A DNA stretch of 64,000 bases, taken from the NCBI GenBank assembly GCA_051000815.1, contig JBPCNX010000029.1, forward strand, positions 1 to 64,000, given 5' to 3'. The translations under genes and the position numbers were made by a program. Origin of the DNA: PSRF01 sp051000815 (GTDB taxonomy: Bacteria; Acidobacteriota; Blastocatellia; Pyrinomonadales; Pyrinomonadaceae). Every line of letters starts with the position of its first letter. Positions within the stretch are counted from its first letter, which is position 1. Shown here in pieces: positions 44,113-54,552 of the stretch. The notes beneath the pieces are model-generated. The model was not told the origin of the DNA and did not search any database. It saw nothing but the letters and a program-made list of their open reading frames with translations.

Positions 44113-46683
44113 TTAGGGAATTGGTTCAAAGCGGGCTATCAGCTGTTTGAAGCGTTCGTCGCCGCGAAGGTTATCGAAGATCGGATCGACTCTTATCAGA
44201 ACCAGCCCCGGATGGCGGCTTTGGTACGCCTTGTTCAAATATGCAACTGCCAGATCCTTCTCATTGAGTCCGGTATACACAATCGCCAGATAGAGTCCTG
44301 ACACATAACGACGCCGGGACAGAGCTGTAAGTCTCTCGAGTATAGCTTCCGCTTCGTTGCGGCGACCCGCGAGGCCATAGGCAAATCCGAGTGATGCCGC
44401 CACTTCCGGATCGTTTTCGACCGCGCCCTCCTTTAGTGGCCCCGTGCCCGGTGAATGGAGTGAATTGCGCAACTCGCTAATCGCTTGATCGTGCATACCC
44501 TTCTTCGCATACGCGAGCCCGAGATAGTGATGCGCCACCCAAAAGTTGGAATCGATCTCCAGTGTTTTCTGATATTGGGCAATAGCGTCGTCGTAGCGAT
44601 GCTCAAAGTAGGAATAGAGTCCGGCATTAGAGCTGATGATTGGCGAGAGTGGATCGAGTTGTTGCGCTTGTTCGATTTCCGCTTTGGCGCGATCAAATTT
44701 ACCCATCTGCACGAGATACGACGCGTACCACTGATGAGCGGTGGGATACCTGGGGTTCAGCTCCAGCGCCTTTTTGAAATCTGCTTCGGCGCCCAGCCAA
44801 TCCCAGTCGTAGGCAAGTTTTACAAAGCCCCTCGATGTGTATCCCTCCGCGAGGGTGGGATCGATGTCGAGGGCCTTTTGGGCGGCAGCTTTTGCCTGCG
44901 GCATTTCGCTTACGGGAGCGACGACCCCGATGTCGCTGAGGAGTGAGTAGGAATCTGCCAGGCCGGAATAGGCGAGAGCGTAGTTGGGATCTTTTTCTTC
45001 CGCAGCTTGAAAATACTTGATGCCGTTCCTCAATCCAGCCTCGCCGCGCTTATTCCAGAAGTAACGGCCCTTCAAATAGAGTTCATAAGCCTCGGCATCC
45101 CTGGTGTATCGCTTCGCGAGATTGTCTTCGTCCTTACCTGTCAGGCGCAGCTGCAGCGTTGAGGAAATTGTTCTGGAGATCTCATCTTGCACCGAAAAGA
45201 TATCCGAGAGGCTGCTGTTGTATTCCGCGCCCCAAAGCTGAGTGCCGTCTGAAACATCTATCAATTCAGTTTTTATAATCAACTGCTCATTTTGTTTCAG
45301 GAGACGACCCATTAATACCGCGCCGACCTTCAGATTTCGACCTACCTCCTGCGGATCGGGATTCTTGCCTTTGAATCTGAAAACAGCATTACGCGACATC
45401 ACCTTTAACCCTGGCAGCCGTGACAAGCTGTTGATGATGCTTTCCGTGATTCCATCAGAAAGATATTCGGCGTTGGCGTCGTTACTGTCGTTTACGAAGG
45501 GAAGAATGGCCACGGAGGTGATCATCGGCCGCGTGTATTTAAAATATGCCACGCCGGCAATCAGAGCGACGATAGCGGCGACCGCAAGTATGAGAACAGC
45601 GGTTTTGTAGCGGCTGACTCCGGCTGCGATCGGTGCGGCGGCGGTTGTTGTAGCGTCGGTAGTTGCTGTTTCCCCCGGCAACGTCCGCCGGGCTGTAGAA
45701 CGTCCTAAACCCGAGCGGGTTAACTGGGTATCAGCTGCTGATTCGATATCATCTCGCGGATCCGCGGATCGCGTGAGCTCCTCGCGCAGCTGTTCAAGAT
45801 CGAGTTTTAGATCGGTAATGGTCTGGTAACGCTTGCTGCGGTCTTTGGCGAGTGCCTTCGAGACTATGCGTTCGAGTTGACGCGGCACTTGCGAGGCCTT
45901 GTGAGTCAATGGCGGTGGATCCTGATCGATGATGGAAACCCTGACGTGGCTGTCAGTTGGTCCCGAGAATGGCGAGCGGCCCGCGATCATTTCATAAAGC
46001 ACCACCCCGATACTGAAAATGTCCGTGCGCACGTCGATGGCGGCTCCCTGCGCCTGTTCGGGAGACATATATCCCGACGTGCCGAGGATGGCGCCAGGAT
46101 TGGTATTGGTAATTGCCATCGTCACCGCTTCCGGATCAGAAGGCGGAGTCTCGCGCTCGGTGAGTTTTGCCAAACCGAAGTCCAGAACTTTGACGAAGCG
46201 ATCGCGCACGAAGCGATCGTGACGCAGCATGATATTTTCCGGTTTGATGTCGCGATGTACGATTCCGGCAGCATGTGCAGCTTCGAGAGCCATGGCCACT
46301 TGAATGGCAATGCCCAATGCCTCATCGACTGTGACCTGGTGACGCCAAAGACAATGACGCAGAGTTTCACCATCAATGAACTCGGTGGCGATGTAATGAG
46401 TGTCTGCGGTTTTACCGATTTCGAAGATGGTTAGAATGTTGGGGTGGTTGAGAGCGAGGATTGCGCGCGCCTCATGCTGGAATCGGCGCACACGGCCTTC
46501 ATCGTTTGTCAGCTTCGGCGGCAGTACTTTGAGAGCTATTTTGCGGTTGTGTTGTTTAGTATCTTCAGCAAGGAGCACCTCGCCCATTCCGCCTTTACCC
46601 AACCGCTTAATAATGCGGTAGTGGGCCACAAACTCAGGCGATTCGGACCCGGTTTCATTCTGAGGATTCTTTTGGTCGGACAT
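44113..46683 (-). CDS. Ser/Thr protein kinase with TolB-like domain and TPR repeats
   Basis: This 856-residue protein combines a cytoplasmic Hanks kinase (about 20-290) with an exported part. Kinase motifs are GKGGMGEV, K52 (ALKVLPP), D145 in VHRDIKPEN and DFG at 168-170. A membrane helix at about 358-380 (AVLILAVAAIVALIAGVAYF) leads to a TolB-N/FlgO-like domain (VAILPFVNDS, YLSDGITESIINSL, VLMGRLLKQ) and then at least eight TPR units. The architecture is common in Acidobacteriota. The signal sensed and targets are unknown. ATG 46683 has no strong upstream ribosome site. It diverges from the VWA genes. Confidence 0.92.
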   Translation of the reverse strand: MSDQKNPQNETGSESPEFVAHYRIIKRLGKGGMGEVLLAEDTKQHNRKIALKVLPPKLTNDEGRVRRFQHEARAILALNHPNILTIFEIGKTADTHYIATEFIDGETLRHCLWRHQVTVDEALGIAIQVAMALEAAHAAGIVHRDIKPENIMLRHDRFVRDRFVKVLDFGLAKLTERETPPSDPEAVTMAITNTNPGAILGTSGYMSPEQAQGAAIDVRTDIFSIGVVLYEMIAGRSPFSGPTDSHVRVSIIDQDPPPLTHKASQVPRQLERIVSKALAKDRSKRYQTITDLKLDLEQLREELTRSADPRDDIESAADTQLTRSGLGRSTARRTLPGETATTDATTTAAAPIAAGVSRYKTAVLILAVAAIVALIAGVAYFKYTRPMITSVAILPFVNDSNDANAEYLSDGITESIINSLSRLPGLKVMSRNAVFRFKGKNPDPQEVGRNLKVGAVLMGRLLKQNEQLIIKTELIDVSDGTQLWGAEYNSSLSDIFSVQDEISRTISSTLQLRLTGKDEDNLAKRYTRDAEAYELYLKGRYFWNKRGEAGLRNGIKYFQAAEEKDPNYALAYSGLADSYSLLSDIGVVAPVSEMPQAKAAAQKALDIDPTLAEGYTSRGFVKLAYDWDWLGAEADFKKALELNPRYPTAHQWYASYLVQMGKFDRAKAEIEQAQQLDPLSPIISSNAGLYSYFEHRYDDAIAQYQKTLEIDSNFWVAHHYLGLAYAKKGMHDQAISELRNSLHSPGTGPLKEGAVENDPEVAASLGFAYGLAGRRNEAEAILERLTALSRRRYVSGLYLAIVYTGLNEKDLAVAYLNKAYQSRHPGLVLIRVDPIFDNLRGDERFKQLIARFEPIP

Positions 46684-46941
46684 GAGGGCGCGTTCTCATC
46701 AATGACGATGCGCCGCGCGCAATTCGTCTGGGTCAATCGCATTGTATCATCGCGTGAAGGTTCAAACTACCAAGTCGGTTTTGCGGCGCGTCGGCTAATA
46801 AGTGCCATCAGACTTGGTTAGTTGCGCTCGATGTGTTTTGATAATTGGGAAGCCCGTACGAATTTGCGAACGGTCTGCTGAGGGCAACGGGAGCCAGTTA
46901 CCGCGGCATCGAATCGCCGGTTTGATCAGGCCACATAAGCT

Positions 46942-46957
46942 AACAATTCGAATTGTT
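46942..46957. promoter_or_regulatory. Perfect 16-bp palindrome upstream of the VWA genes
   Basis: AACAATTC/GAATTGTT is perfectly self-complementary, without a spacer, and ends 15 bases before the ATG at 46973. Its place in the divergent region suggests a repressor site, but an RNA hairpin is also possible. Confidence 0.45.
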
Positions 46958-46972
46958 TTGAAGTACACGACT

Positions 46973-47989
46973 ATGACCCGTTTTGTGACTCGTTCCTTTT
47001 TCCAGCTGGCGCTTGTGCTGTGTCTATTGGCAGCAGCGACCGGAATGGTGTTGGCGCAACAAGCAAAGCCGAAGCAAAAGCCTACTCCGCCGGTTGTCTC
47101 ACAGGATGATGTTCCGATTACAACCTTTATTCGGCGCGTACGTCTTCCCATAACTGTTGTGGACAAGAAGGGCCAATTTGTCCCGGGACTAACGAAGAGT
47201 GATTTTCTCGTTTTGGAAGATAAGCTACCGCAACAGATCGAGACCTTTTCCGATGATCTTGGTGAAAGCCTGCCGCTCTATGTGGTGGTGCTAATGGATA
47301 CATCGCCCTCGACAGCAGGCAAACTAAAATTTGAACAGGAATCCGCGATGAACTTCATCCAGACCGTGGTTCGACCGCGAAAGGACCGGGTTCTCTTTGC
47401 AACCTTTGACCACCAGATTGAACTGAAACAGGACTTCACCGACAAACTTGACCTTTTGGATCGTGCCGTCTTTGGCGTGAAGAAGCTGGGAACACAAACA
47501 GCCTTGTACGACGCAGTCTGGCAATTCTGCGACGAGAAGTTGCGATCCGTTTCCGGCCGTCGCGTTCTGGTTGTGATCACGGATGGCGAAGATACTTACA
47601 GTCGAGCCGATCTGCGTGATGCAATCGACATTGCCCAGCGCACCGAGACGACGATTTATACAATCTCTACTAAGGCAGGATTGTCCGGGACCGTTCCCGG
47701 TGTCAGACTTGGCGAGGTTAAGGACAAGGTTGACCACAGTCTGGTGAAGCTCGCTGAGGAAACTGGTGGCATTGCATTTTTTACCGGCGATATGCTTTCG
47801 TTGGAGCGTTCATTCACCAGGATCAATAAAGAGCTGCGAGCGCAATACCTCGTAACTTATAAGCCGGTGAATGATCGCTATGACGGTAGTTTCAGACGAA
47901 TCGAGGTCAGATTAGCCAGTGACCGCGACGGTTTGAAAGTGCGAACAAAGCAGGGCTACAAGGCAATTGCGGACGCGGTAAGACCCTGA
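46973..47989 (+). CDS. Secreted VWFA-related (acidobacterial-type) protein
   Basis: From ATG 46973 (338 residues) the product has a signal peptide (about 1-30, ending VLAQQ), a strand-rich segment with VPGLTKSDFLVLED (the hallmark preceding the VWA fold in this family), and a VWA domain with the MIDAS motif DTSPSTAG, TALYDAV and ITDGEDTYSR. The end (YLVTYKPVNDRYDGSFRRIEV) fits the same family. The ligand is unknown. The longer frame to 46802 is rejected because it crosses the promoter region. It is nine bases upstream of a paralogue. Confidence 0.92.
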   Translation: MTRFVTRSFFQLALVLCLLAAATGMVLAQQAKPKQKPTPPVVSQDDVPITTFIRRVRLPITVVDKKGQFVPGLTKSDFLVLEDKLPQQIETFSDDLGESLPLYVVVLMDTSPSTAGKLKFEQESAMNFIQTVVRPRKDRVLFATFDHQIELKQDFTDKLDLLDRAVFGVKKLGTQTALYDAVWQFCDEKLRSVSGRRVLVVITDGEDTYSRADLRDAIDIAQRTETTIYTISTKAGLSGTVPGVRLGEVKDKVDHSLVKLAEETGGIAFFTGDMLSLERSFTRINKELRAQYLVTYKPVNDRYDGSFRRIEVRLASDRDGLKVRTKQGYKAIADAVRP

Positions 47990-47998
47990 GGTATTTCA

Positions 47999-49129
47999 GT
48001 GAAACGAAGAATTACAGTTTTCTCTCTCTTATTTGTCTTGGGAGCTTCATTACTTCTCGGAAACGCGGAATCAGCGCGCTTTCAGACTCAGGAGAGCTCT
48101 CAGGATAAGAGCCGGCCCAGACGTAGCGAGCCGACTTCAGCCCCAAGCCCCACACCTACTCCGCGGGAGACACTGCCGCAGGAATCAGATGAAGTTGTAC
48201 GCGTTGATACGACACTGACAAATATCTTTTTCACGGCGGCGGATAAAAACAAACGCTTTGTCGGCAATCTCAAGCAAGAGGATGTGCGCATTTTGGAGGA
48301 TGGCCGCCCGCAGGAGATTTTTACGTTCCAGCAAAATATCGATCTGCCGCTATCAACCGCGATTCTAATCGACACTAGTCTCTCTGAAGAGCGCACTTTG
48401 CCGGATGAAAAAATTGCTGCCCGAGCATTTCTGGAAGCCGTGATACGACCGGGTAAGGACGAAGCTTCGATTGTTTCCTTCACGGGCGATGTCACCCTGG
48501 AACAGGGCTTCACGGGAAATCTCGATCGTCTTCGACGCGCGATCGATCGAGTCGAGGTTGTGCCGCCTTCAGGGTACATCGGCGGCGGAGTTGTCGTAGG
48601 AGGAACGCCGCCAATCTCCGGCCAAAATCAGACTCTCGCCGGTTCCACGGCGATCTGGGACGCCGTGTGGGCCACTTCCAACGAGTTACTCTCGGACGCT
48701 GCTGAAAATTCGCGGCGGGCGATTATCTTGCTCACCGACGGCGAAGATACAATCAGCCAGGTGAAGATGCACGAAGCCGTGGAGCGTGCACAAAAAGCCG
48801 ATGCCCTCATCTACAGCATCGGCATCGGCGACAGCTACAACTTTGGCGTCAATGAAGGTGCGCTTCGCAAGATCTCCGAGCAGACAGGGGGTCGGGCGTA
48901 TTTCCCCCATAGTGAGCGGGAATTGCGAGAAGCCTTCGCTCAAATCCAGCGCGATCTCCGAGAGCAGTATCTGATAGCTTATTCGCCTTCAAACAAGAAT
49001 CAGGACGGTTCTTATCGCCGTATTCAGATCGAACTAATAAACCCTGACCTGCGCAAACAACTCAAACTCAACTATCGGGTCGGTTATTTTGCCAAGGGCG
49101 GCACTTTGGCTGCTCCCGCCAAAAAATAG
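47999..49129 (+). CDS. Secreted VWFA-related (acidobacterial-type) protein, paralogue
   Basis: The 376-residue product follows the previous gene by nine bases and has the same plan: signal peptide (1-25), a Pro/Ser/Thr-rich linker (about 40-60), a VGNLKQEDVRILEDG segment, and a VWA domain with the MIDAS motif DTSLSEE, TAIWDAV and LTDGEDTISQ. It carries an extra glycine-rich loop (GYIGGGVVVGG) near 190. GTG 47999 is the start. The two genes are probably one operon and may form paired or complementary adhesin-like parts; this is inference. Confidence 0.92.
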   Translation: MKRRITVFSLLFVLGASLLLGNAESARFQTQESSQDKSRPRRSEPTSAPSPTPTPRETLPQESDEVVRVDTTLTNIFFTAADKNKRFVGNLKQEDVRILEDGRPQEIFTFQQNIDLPLSTAILIDTSLSEERTLPDEKIAARAFLEAVIRPGKDEASIVSFTGDVTLEQGFTGNLDRLRRAIDRVEVVPPSGYIGGGVVVGGTPPISGQNQTLAGSTAIWDAVWATSNELLSDAAENSRRAIILLTDGEDTISQVKMHEAVERAQKADALIYSIGIGDSYNFGVNEGALRKISEQTGGRAYFPHSERELREAFAQIQRDLREQYLIAYSPSNKNQDGSYRRIQIELINPDLRKQLKLNYRVGYFAKGGTLAAPAKK

Positions 49130-49203
49130 CTCAGCAAGCCTTTTCCGCCAGATTTTGGCCAAATTCCTCACAAACAACTGTTCCGTTACCGCCCTATAAA
49201 TTG

Positions 49204-49233
49204 GTGACAGCCTCTGGCCAACACTGTTATACT
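49204..49233 (+). promoter_or_regulatory. Possible sigma-70 promoter of the hybrid kinase gene
   Basis: GTGACA (five of six to TTGACA), an 18-base spacer and TATACT (five of six to TATAAT) lie about 145 bases upstream of the kinase start. Confidence 0.4.
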
Positions 49234-49378
49234 GCGACGGCAGCAGTAGTTAAGCTGCCTCGTCCGTACGCCTCTAAGCAAGATCCTCATTGGACCCACC
49301 GGAACCCAGCCGAGTCTGAAATTCTCCTAAATTCAGATTGTGAAAGAGCACCCTCAAGCTCCCTGTCCGCTCGAAAAT

Positions 49379-52300
49379 ATGCCGAATACCTCATCAGAGC
49401 CGCGTCGCGTACTGATCGCCGATGATGATAAGCATGTTCTATCTCTGCTGGTCGAGTTGCTCGAACAGGAGGGCTACGAGGTGTTCTCTGCCCGCGATGG
49501 CGGCACCGCGTTGGAACTGGCACTGGCAAACGATCTCGATGTGGTCGTTAGCGACGTCGTGATGCCGGTTCTTGATGGAATTCAATTGTGCCGGCGACTG
49601 AAGCAAACCGCGGAGACGTCAAGCGTTCCAGTGCTTCTCATCAGCGGAGTGCGGAGATCTTCAGACGACGGTCTCGAAGGTTTGACCGCAGGCGCCGACG
49701 ATTATCTTGATGTGCCCTTCCGCCATGAGGCATTTCTCGTCAAAGTGGCAAGACTGGCTGAACGCCATCGAATCGAAAAACACTACCGTCAGATTGTCGA
49801 ACAAGCTGCCGACATAATCTATACCCGCAGCATCGACGGTTACATAACCAGTATCAATGCCGCCGGCTGTAAATTCTTTGGCCGAAGCGCGGCTGACCTG
49901 GTTGGTGTTCATCTACGCGAGCTTATCGGATCCGAGGCTGCTTCGCAGGACACCGAAGAGACCAGGAACATCCCGCTTGAAACTCCAGTGCGCTCGCTTC
50001 ACTGCCTCAGGAATGCTCAGGGCGAACTTCGTTATCTGGAAGGAATGATCACTGTGGAGCGGGGGCCACGTGGTGACGCATCTACTGTGCGGGGTGTTGT
50101 CAGAGATATCACCGAACAGAAGTTGGCGGACGAGGCCTTGCGGGAGAGTGAGGAGCGATACCGGCAACTGGTGGAATTTTCGCCTGATGCGATCGTGATC
50201 CACTGCGACGGCAAATTTGCCTATGTTAATTCTGCTGCCAGTGACCTTTATCATGCATCAACCGCCGAGGAACTAATTGGCCGGCCAATTCTCGACATCG
50301 TTCATCCGGATTTTCACAGTCTGGTCAATCAGAGGGTTAACGAGGTTCGAAAAAAAGGGCAGCCCAACGCTCCGAGCCTACAGAAACACGTGACACTGGA
50401 TGGCCAAATCGTCGACGTCGAGGTAACCGCGATTCCGTTCTCGTTAAGTGGACAACCGGCAATTCAAGCCGTAATCCGCGACATCACGGAACGCACCCGT
50501 GCTCGCGAAGCGCTGAAGCAAACCGAAACGCGGCTGCAAACTGTGATTGCAAGTGCCTCGCTCGTTTTGTTTGCACTCGACAAGGATGGAATTTTCACGC
50601 TGTCAGAGGGGGAAGGGTTAAAAGCTCTTGGTTTGAAGCCAGGAGAGGCTGTGGGCAAATCGGCTCTGGAGATGTATCGAGACGTTCCTCAGATCATCAA
50701 CAACATCCATCGCGCCATAGCAGGCGAAGCGGTGTCGGAGACGGTTTCCGTGGGGGATCTGGCATTTGCGACCCGTTACTCTCCGCTAATGGATGAGGCA
50801 GGAAAGGTCCTGGGAGTGATCGGTGTCGCTACCGACATAACCGAAACGCGCAGATCGGAAAAAGCTTCTCGCGAGAATGAAGAGCGCTACCGGGAGCTGG
50901 TTGAGAACGCCAACGACATCATCTACACACACGACCTGACGGGAAACTTCACATCGCTGAATCGCAGCGGCGAAAGGATCGTCGGTTACTCCTGGGAAGA
51001 AGCGGCCCGGATGAACATAGCCGACGTGATCGCTCCGGAATATCTGAGCCTCGCGCGACAGATGATCAGTCAAAAGACAACGGGCAGGGCGCCGACCGTG
51101 TACGAAATCGAACTGATCACCAAAGATTCACGGCGAGTGCGAATCGAAGTGAGCAGCCGCGTGATTTATGACGAAGGCAAGCCTGTAGGCGTACAAGGTG
51201 TGGCTCGCGACTTAACAGAACATAAGCGCTCACAGGAAGCATTACGTGAAAGTCAGACCTTCTTCAACAGTTTCATGGACAACAGTCCCAGCATTGCGTT
51301 TATGAAAGATGAAGAGGGACGTTACGTTTACGTCAATAAGCCTTTCGAAGGGTTATTTGGACAACAGCTCGAATTTCTGCGCGGCAAGACCAGCTTTGAT
51401 TGGTTACCGTCAGTCACTGCGCAAGAGACTCACGAACACGATCTGTCGGTCCTATCGAGTGGAGTGCCCCAGGAGATCGTGGAAACAGTGCCGACGCAGG
51501 ATGGCACGCCGCATCATTGGTTAGTCGTAAAGTTTCCCATTACCGACCCGTCAGGGAAGAGGTTTGTGGGCGGCGTCGGCGTCGACATTACCGAGCGACG
51601 CCGTGTCGAAAAGGCGCTTAATCAACAGGCAGAACGTGAGGCCATCACCCATAGAATCTCACAGGCGGTGCGATGCTCATTGGAAACGACGGAGATTTTT
51701 CAATCTGCCGTGCGCGAATTAGGTTCCTATCTGAACGTAGATCGCTGCTCTCTCTACACGAAAGATGAGAAAGCCAGTCACCTGCAGAATGTGGCCGAAT
51801 ATCATTCCGAGGGTGTTCAGCCGGCCGCCACAGATTTTGCTCTTGGCGACTTAAGAGGGCTTGCTGAAGCGCTCGGCGAGAGCGGGGTATTGGTTTTCAA
51901 CGACGCCGCGCGGGAAGAAAGTATCAGACCACTCTACGAGAGCATTCTAAAGCAAGCCAATGTGCGCTCGATCATGTATGTGGCGATTAGAGTTGGTGAC
52001 GAGGTTCCTGCTGCCTTTGCGCTTTCTACCACGCGGGAGCTTCGCCATTGGACAGAATCTGATATTGCGTTGGCCAAGGCCATTGCCGATCAAACCGGAA
52101 TCGCGATTCGTCAGGCACAGCTTTATCAAAAGGCGGAAGCGACTTCCACCCGCGAGTCGTTGGTTAATCGCGTGTCAACGGCGCTGCGCGCTTCGCTCAG
52201 CCTTCCAGAAGTTTTGCGCACGGCGACCAGAGAACTGGGCCAGGCATTATCAGCATCGCGAGTTCACCTGCATCTTTATAGCCCCGAGAATCCTCTCTCG

Positions 52301-54520
52301 CCGGTCGAACATGAATTCGTGGCGCCGGGATGTAGCAGCATCAGCGACGTTAAGGCCAGTTATGAGGATCCGATCGGACGCCACTTGCTTGAAACTGCGA
52401 AGCCCATTGTGATTGCCGACGCCTTAAACTACGACTCTGGTTCCGCGGAATTCAGCGCCTGCGTCCGTGCCCAGGCACGCCGGCTCAACCTGCGTTCGCA
52501 GATCAACTATCCGGTAATAGTGAAAGGCTTGTTCCGTGGCGTGTTGTGTATTCACCAGACTGATCGCGTGCGCTACTGGACCGATGATGAAGAAGTGCTG
52601 GTTGAGGCCGTGGCAGTGCGTCTTGCCATTGGTATTGCCCAGGCTGAGCTCTTTGAGATGGTGGCGCGCGGCAAGCAGGAGTGGGAAACCACGTTCGACG
52701 CGATGTCTGACGGTATTTTTATTTTCGACCGGTTCGGTCAATTGAAACGAGTGAACCGCGCGGGCGCCGCCATGGAAGGGGCCCATCCCAGGATGTTGCT
52801 GGGCCGCCATTGCTGCGACATTCTGCGAACGAGTGCGGAGGACGAGGGTTGTGTCGTTGAGAACGCGATCGAGAAGAATGAAAGCGTGACCATTGAGATT
52901 ACTCCGGTCGGCTTGAATCGGCCTCTTCTGGTTTCCGTGGAGCCCGTCGCTGACCGGAGCGACAAGACGATGGCCGTTGTTTGCACGGCGCGAGATCTTT
53001 CGGAACTGCGAAAGGTGCAGGCCGTCGCCCGGGAACATCAGTCACTGCTAACCAATATTCTGGAAAGTGCACGCGAGTCGATTTATGCGATCGATACCGA
53101 GGGACGCTTCAAGTGGTGCAACAGTGCAACTCAGGCCGGCCTGGGCTACAAGCGCGAAGAGTTCATTGGGCGTGCACTTCTCGATATGGTTCATGAAGGG
53201 GATCGCGAGATGGTTGCCGAGAAGCTGGCAGCAGCGCTGGACGGTCAGGCCCAAACCTACGAGATGCGTTATTTCGCACCCGACGCGCAGTTACGGTATG
53301 CCCGTGTAGATAATTCGCCGCTAGTGGTTGACGGTTGTGTCACCGGCGTTCTGGGGATTGCACGAGACATCACGGAACAGAAAGAGGAGCGCGAACGCGC
53401 TGCCCGCGCGGATAAACTGCGGGCGCTGGGCCAGCTCGCTTCGGGAGTTGCCCATGATTTCAATAATTCGCTGGCGGCCATTCTCGGAAGAGCACAGCTA
53501 CTTCGCCGGCAGATTAAGGATGATGCCCTGCTGCGGAATCTTGAGATCATTCAAACAGCCGCCGAAGACGCAGCCGCCACCGTGCGGCGTATCCAAACAT
53601 TCGCGCGCAAAGCGCCGGCAAAAGAATTTGAGGTTCTCGACGTCAGCAGCCTGCTTAACGATGCCGTCGAAATTACTCGAACGCGCTGGCAAAACGAGGC
53701 GCGGCTACGCGGGCTGGAATATCAAGTCACGCTTGACGCCGAAGCTGGGCAAAACACTTACGGCAGCGCCTCAGAATTGCGGGAAGTATTCGTTAACCTC
53801 ATCGTAAACGCAGTGGATGCCATGCCTCAGGGGGGCAATCTGGCCATCAGCTGTCAGCGTGAGGACGGCCGCCTGCAGTTGCGGTTCGCAGATTCGGGAA
53901 CCGGCATGCCGGAAGACGTGCGGCAAAAGATCTTCGAGCCTTTTTTTTCGACAAAAGGCGCCCATGGAACAGGGTTAGGCTTATCAGTCAGTTACAGCAT
54001 AATCGAAAGACACGAAGGCTCGATTAGTGTCACCACAGAAGTGGGAAGTGGCACTGTGTTCACCATCGATTTGGCGACTCAGGAGACCGAGCTGGTCTCT
54101 GAAACGGACTCTCAGGAAATTGCGAAACCAGCATCGTTGACGATTCTTGTTGTTGATGATGAACCTGCCGTGCGGGAAACGCTGGCGGACATGCTGCAGG
54201 CCATGAATCACTCCGTTGCCATGGCCGAGAGCGGGCAGCAAGCCATGCAGAAGCTGGCTGGCGAACAATTCGATCTTGTTTTTACAGATCTGGCGATGCC
54301 GGAAATGGATGGATGGGAAACTGCGCGCGAAATTCGGAAGCGTTGGCCGGAAATGAATGTGGTCCTGGTTACGGGTTACGGCCCGGGAACGAAGCCGCCG
54401 CAGGGCGAAGCCAATCTGGTAGATGCGATAATCGGTAAGCCCTTTGATTTTGTGCAGGTGAGCAGCGCGATTGCTCAGGTTTGCCGCGAGCGACCGATTC
54501 TTGAGAACGTCGGCGCGTAA
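49379..54520 (+). CDS. Giant hybrid histidine kinase (REC-PASx5-GAFx2-PASx2-HK-REC)
   Basis: This 1713-residue soluble sensor has no clear membrane helix. Rough order: REC (8-125, D59 in VSDVVMP), five PAS domains (about 140-745, each ending in a D-[IL]-T-E signature), two GAF domains (about 760-1100), a PAS with C1145-C1146-x11-C1158, a further PAS (about 1225-1345), HisKA with H1359 in GVAHDFNNSL, HATPase (IFEPFFSTKG, GTGLGLS), and a C-terminal REC (D1637 in FTDLAMPEMDG). It can receive and pass on phosphate at both ends. ATG 49379 is chosen; GTG 49340 would add 13 residues. The cysteine PAS is shared with the kinase at 32671. Partners are unknown. Confidence 0.92.
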   Translation: MPNTSSEPRRVLIADDDKHVLSLLVELLEQEGYEVFSARDGGTALELALANDLDVVVSDVVMPVLDGIQLCRRLKQTAETSSVPVLLISGVRRSSDDGLEGLTAGADDYLDVPFRHEAFLVKVARLAERHRIEKHYRQIVEQAADIIYTRSIDGYITSINAAGCKFFGRSAADLVGVHLRELIGSEAASQDTEETRNIPLETPVRSLHCLRNAQGELRYLEGMITVERGPRGDASTVRGVVRDITEQKLADEALRESEERYRQLVEFSPDAIVIHCDGKFAYVNSAASDLYHASTAEELIGRPILDIVHPDFHSLVNQRVNEVRKKGQPNAPSLQKHVTLDGQIVDVEVTAIPFSLSGQPAIQAVIRDITERTRAREALKQTETRLQTVIASASLVLFALDKDGIFTLSEGEGLKALGLKPGEAVGKSALEMYRDVPQIINNIHRAIAGEAVSETVSVGDLAFATRYSPLMDEAGKVLGVIGVATDITETRRSEKASRENEERYRELVENANDIIYTHDLTGNFTSLNRSGERIVGYSWEEAARMNIADVIAPEYLSLARQMISQKTTGRAPTVYEIELITKDSRRVRIEVSSRVIYDEGKPVGVQGVARDLTEHKRSQEALRESQTFFNSFMDNSPSIAFMKDEEGRYVYVNKPFEGLFGQQLEFLRGKTSFDWLPSVTAQETHEHDLSVLSSGVPQEIVETVPTQDGTPHHWLVVKFPITDPSGKRFVGGVGVDITERRRVEKALNQQAEREAITHRISQAVRCSLETTEIFQSAVRELGSYLNVDRCSLYTKDEKASHLQNVAEYHSEGVQPAATDFALGDLRGLAEALGESGVLVFNDAAREESIRPLYESILKQANVRSIMYVAIRVGDEVPAAFALSTTRELRHWTESDIALAKAIADQTGIAIRQAQLYQKAEATSTRESLVNRVSTALRASLSLPEVLRTATRELGQALSASRVHLHLYSPENPLSPVEHEFVAPGCSSISDVKASYEDPIGRHLLETAKPIVIADALNYDSGSAEFSACVRAQARRLNLRSQINYPVIVKGLFRGVLCIHQTDRVRYWTDDEEVLVEAVAVRLAIGIAQAELFEMVARGKQEWETTFDAMSDGIFIFDRFGQLKRVNRAGAAMEGAHPRMLLGRHCCDILRTSAEDEGCVVENAIEKNESVTIEITPVGLNRPLLVSVEPVADRSDKTMAVVCTARDLSELRKVQAVAREHQSLLTNILESARESIYAIDTEGRFKWCNSATQAGLGYKREEFIGRALLDMVHEGDREMVAEKLAAALDGQAQTYEMRYFAPDAQLRYARVDNSPLVVDGCVTGVLGIARDITEQKEERERAARADKLRALGQLASGVAHDFNNSLAAILGRAQLLRRQIKDDALLRNLEIIQTAAEDAAATVRRIQTFARKAPAKEFEVLDVSSLLNDAVEITRTRWQNEARLRGLEYQVTLDAEAGQNTYGSASELREVFVNLIVNAVDAMPQGGNLAISCQREDGRLQLRFADSGTGMPEDVRQKIFEPFFSTKGAHGTGLGLSVSYSIIERHEGSISVTTEVGSGTVFTIDLATQETELVSETDSQEIAKPASLTILVVDDEPAVRETLADMLQAMNHSVAMAESGQQAMQKLAGEQFDLVFTDLAMPEMDGWETAREIRKRWPEMNVVLVTGYGPGTKPPQGEANLVDAIIGKPFDFVQVSSAIAQVCRERPILENVGA

Positions 54521-54552
54521 GCGTTTCGCAACTTCGCAATCTGTCACCGAAA

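Noticed and set aside
49340..49378. GTG 49340 as the hybrid kinase start
   Set aside because: It is possible, but the 13 extra residues lie outside the receiver fold and ATG 49379 sits closer to the domain.
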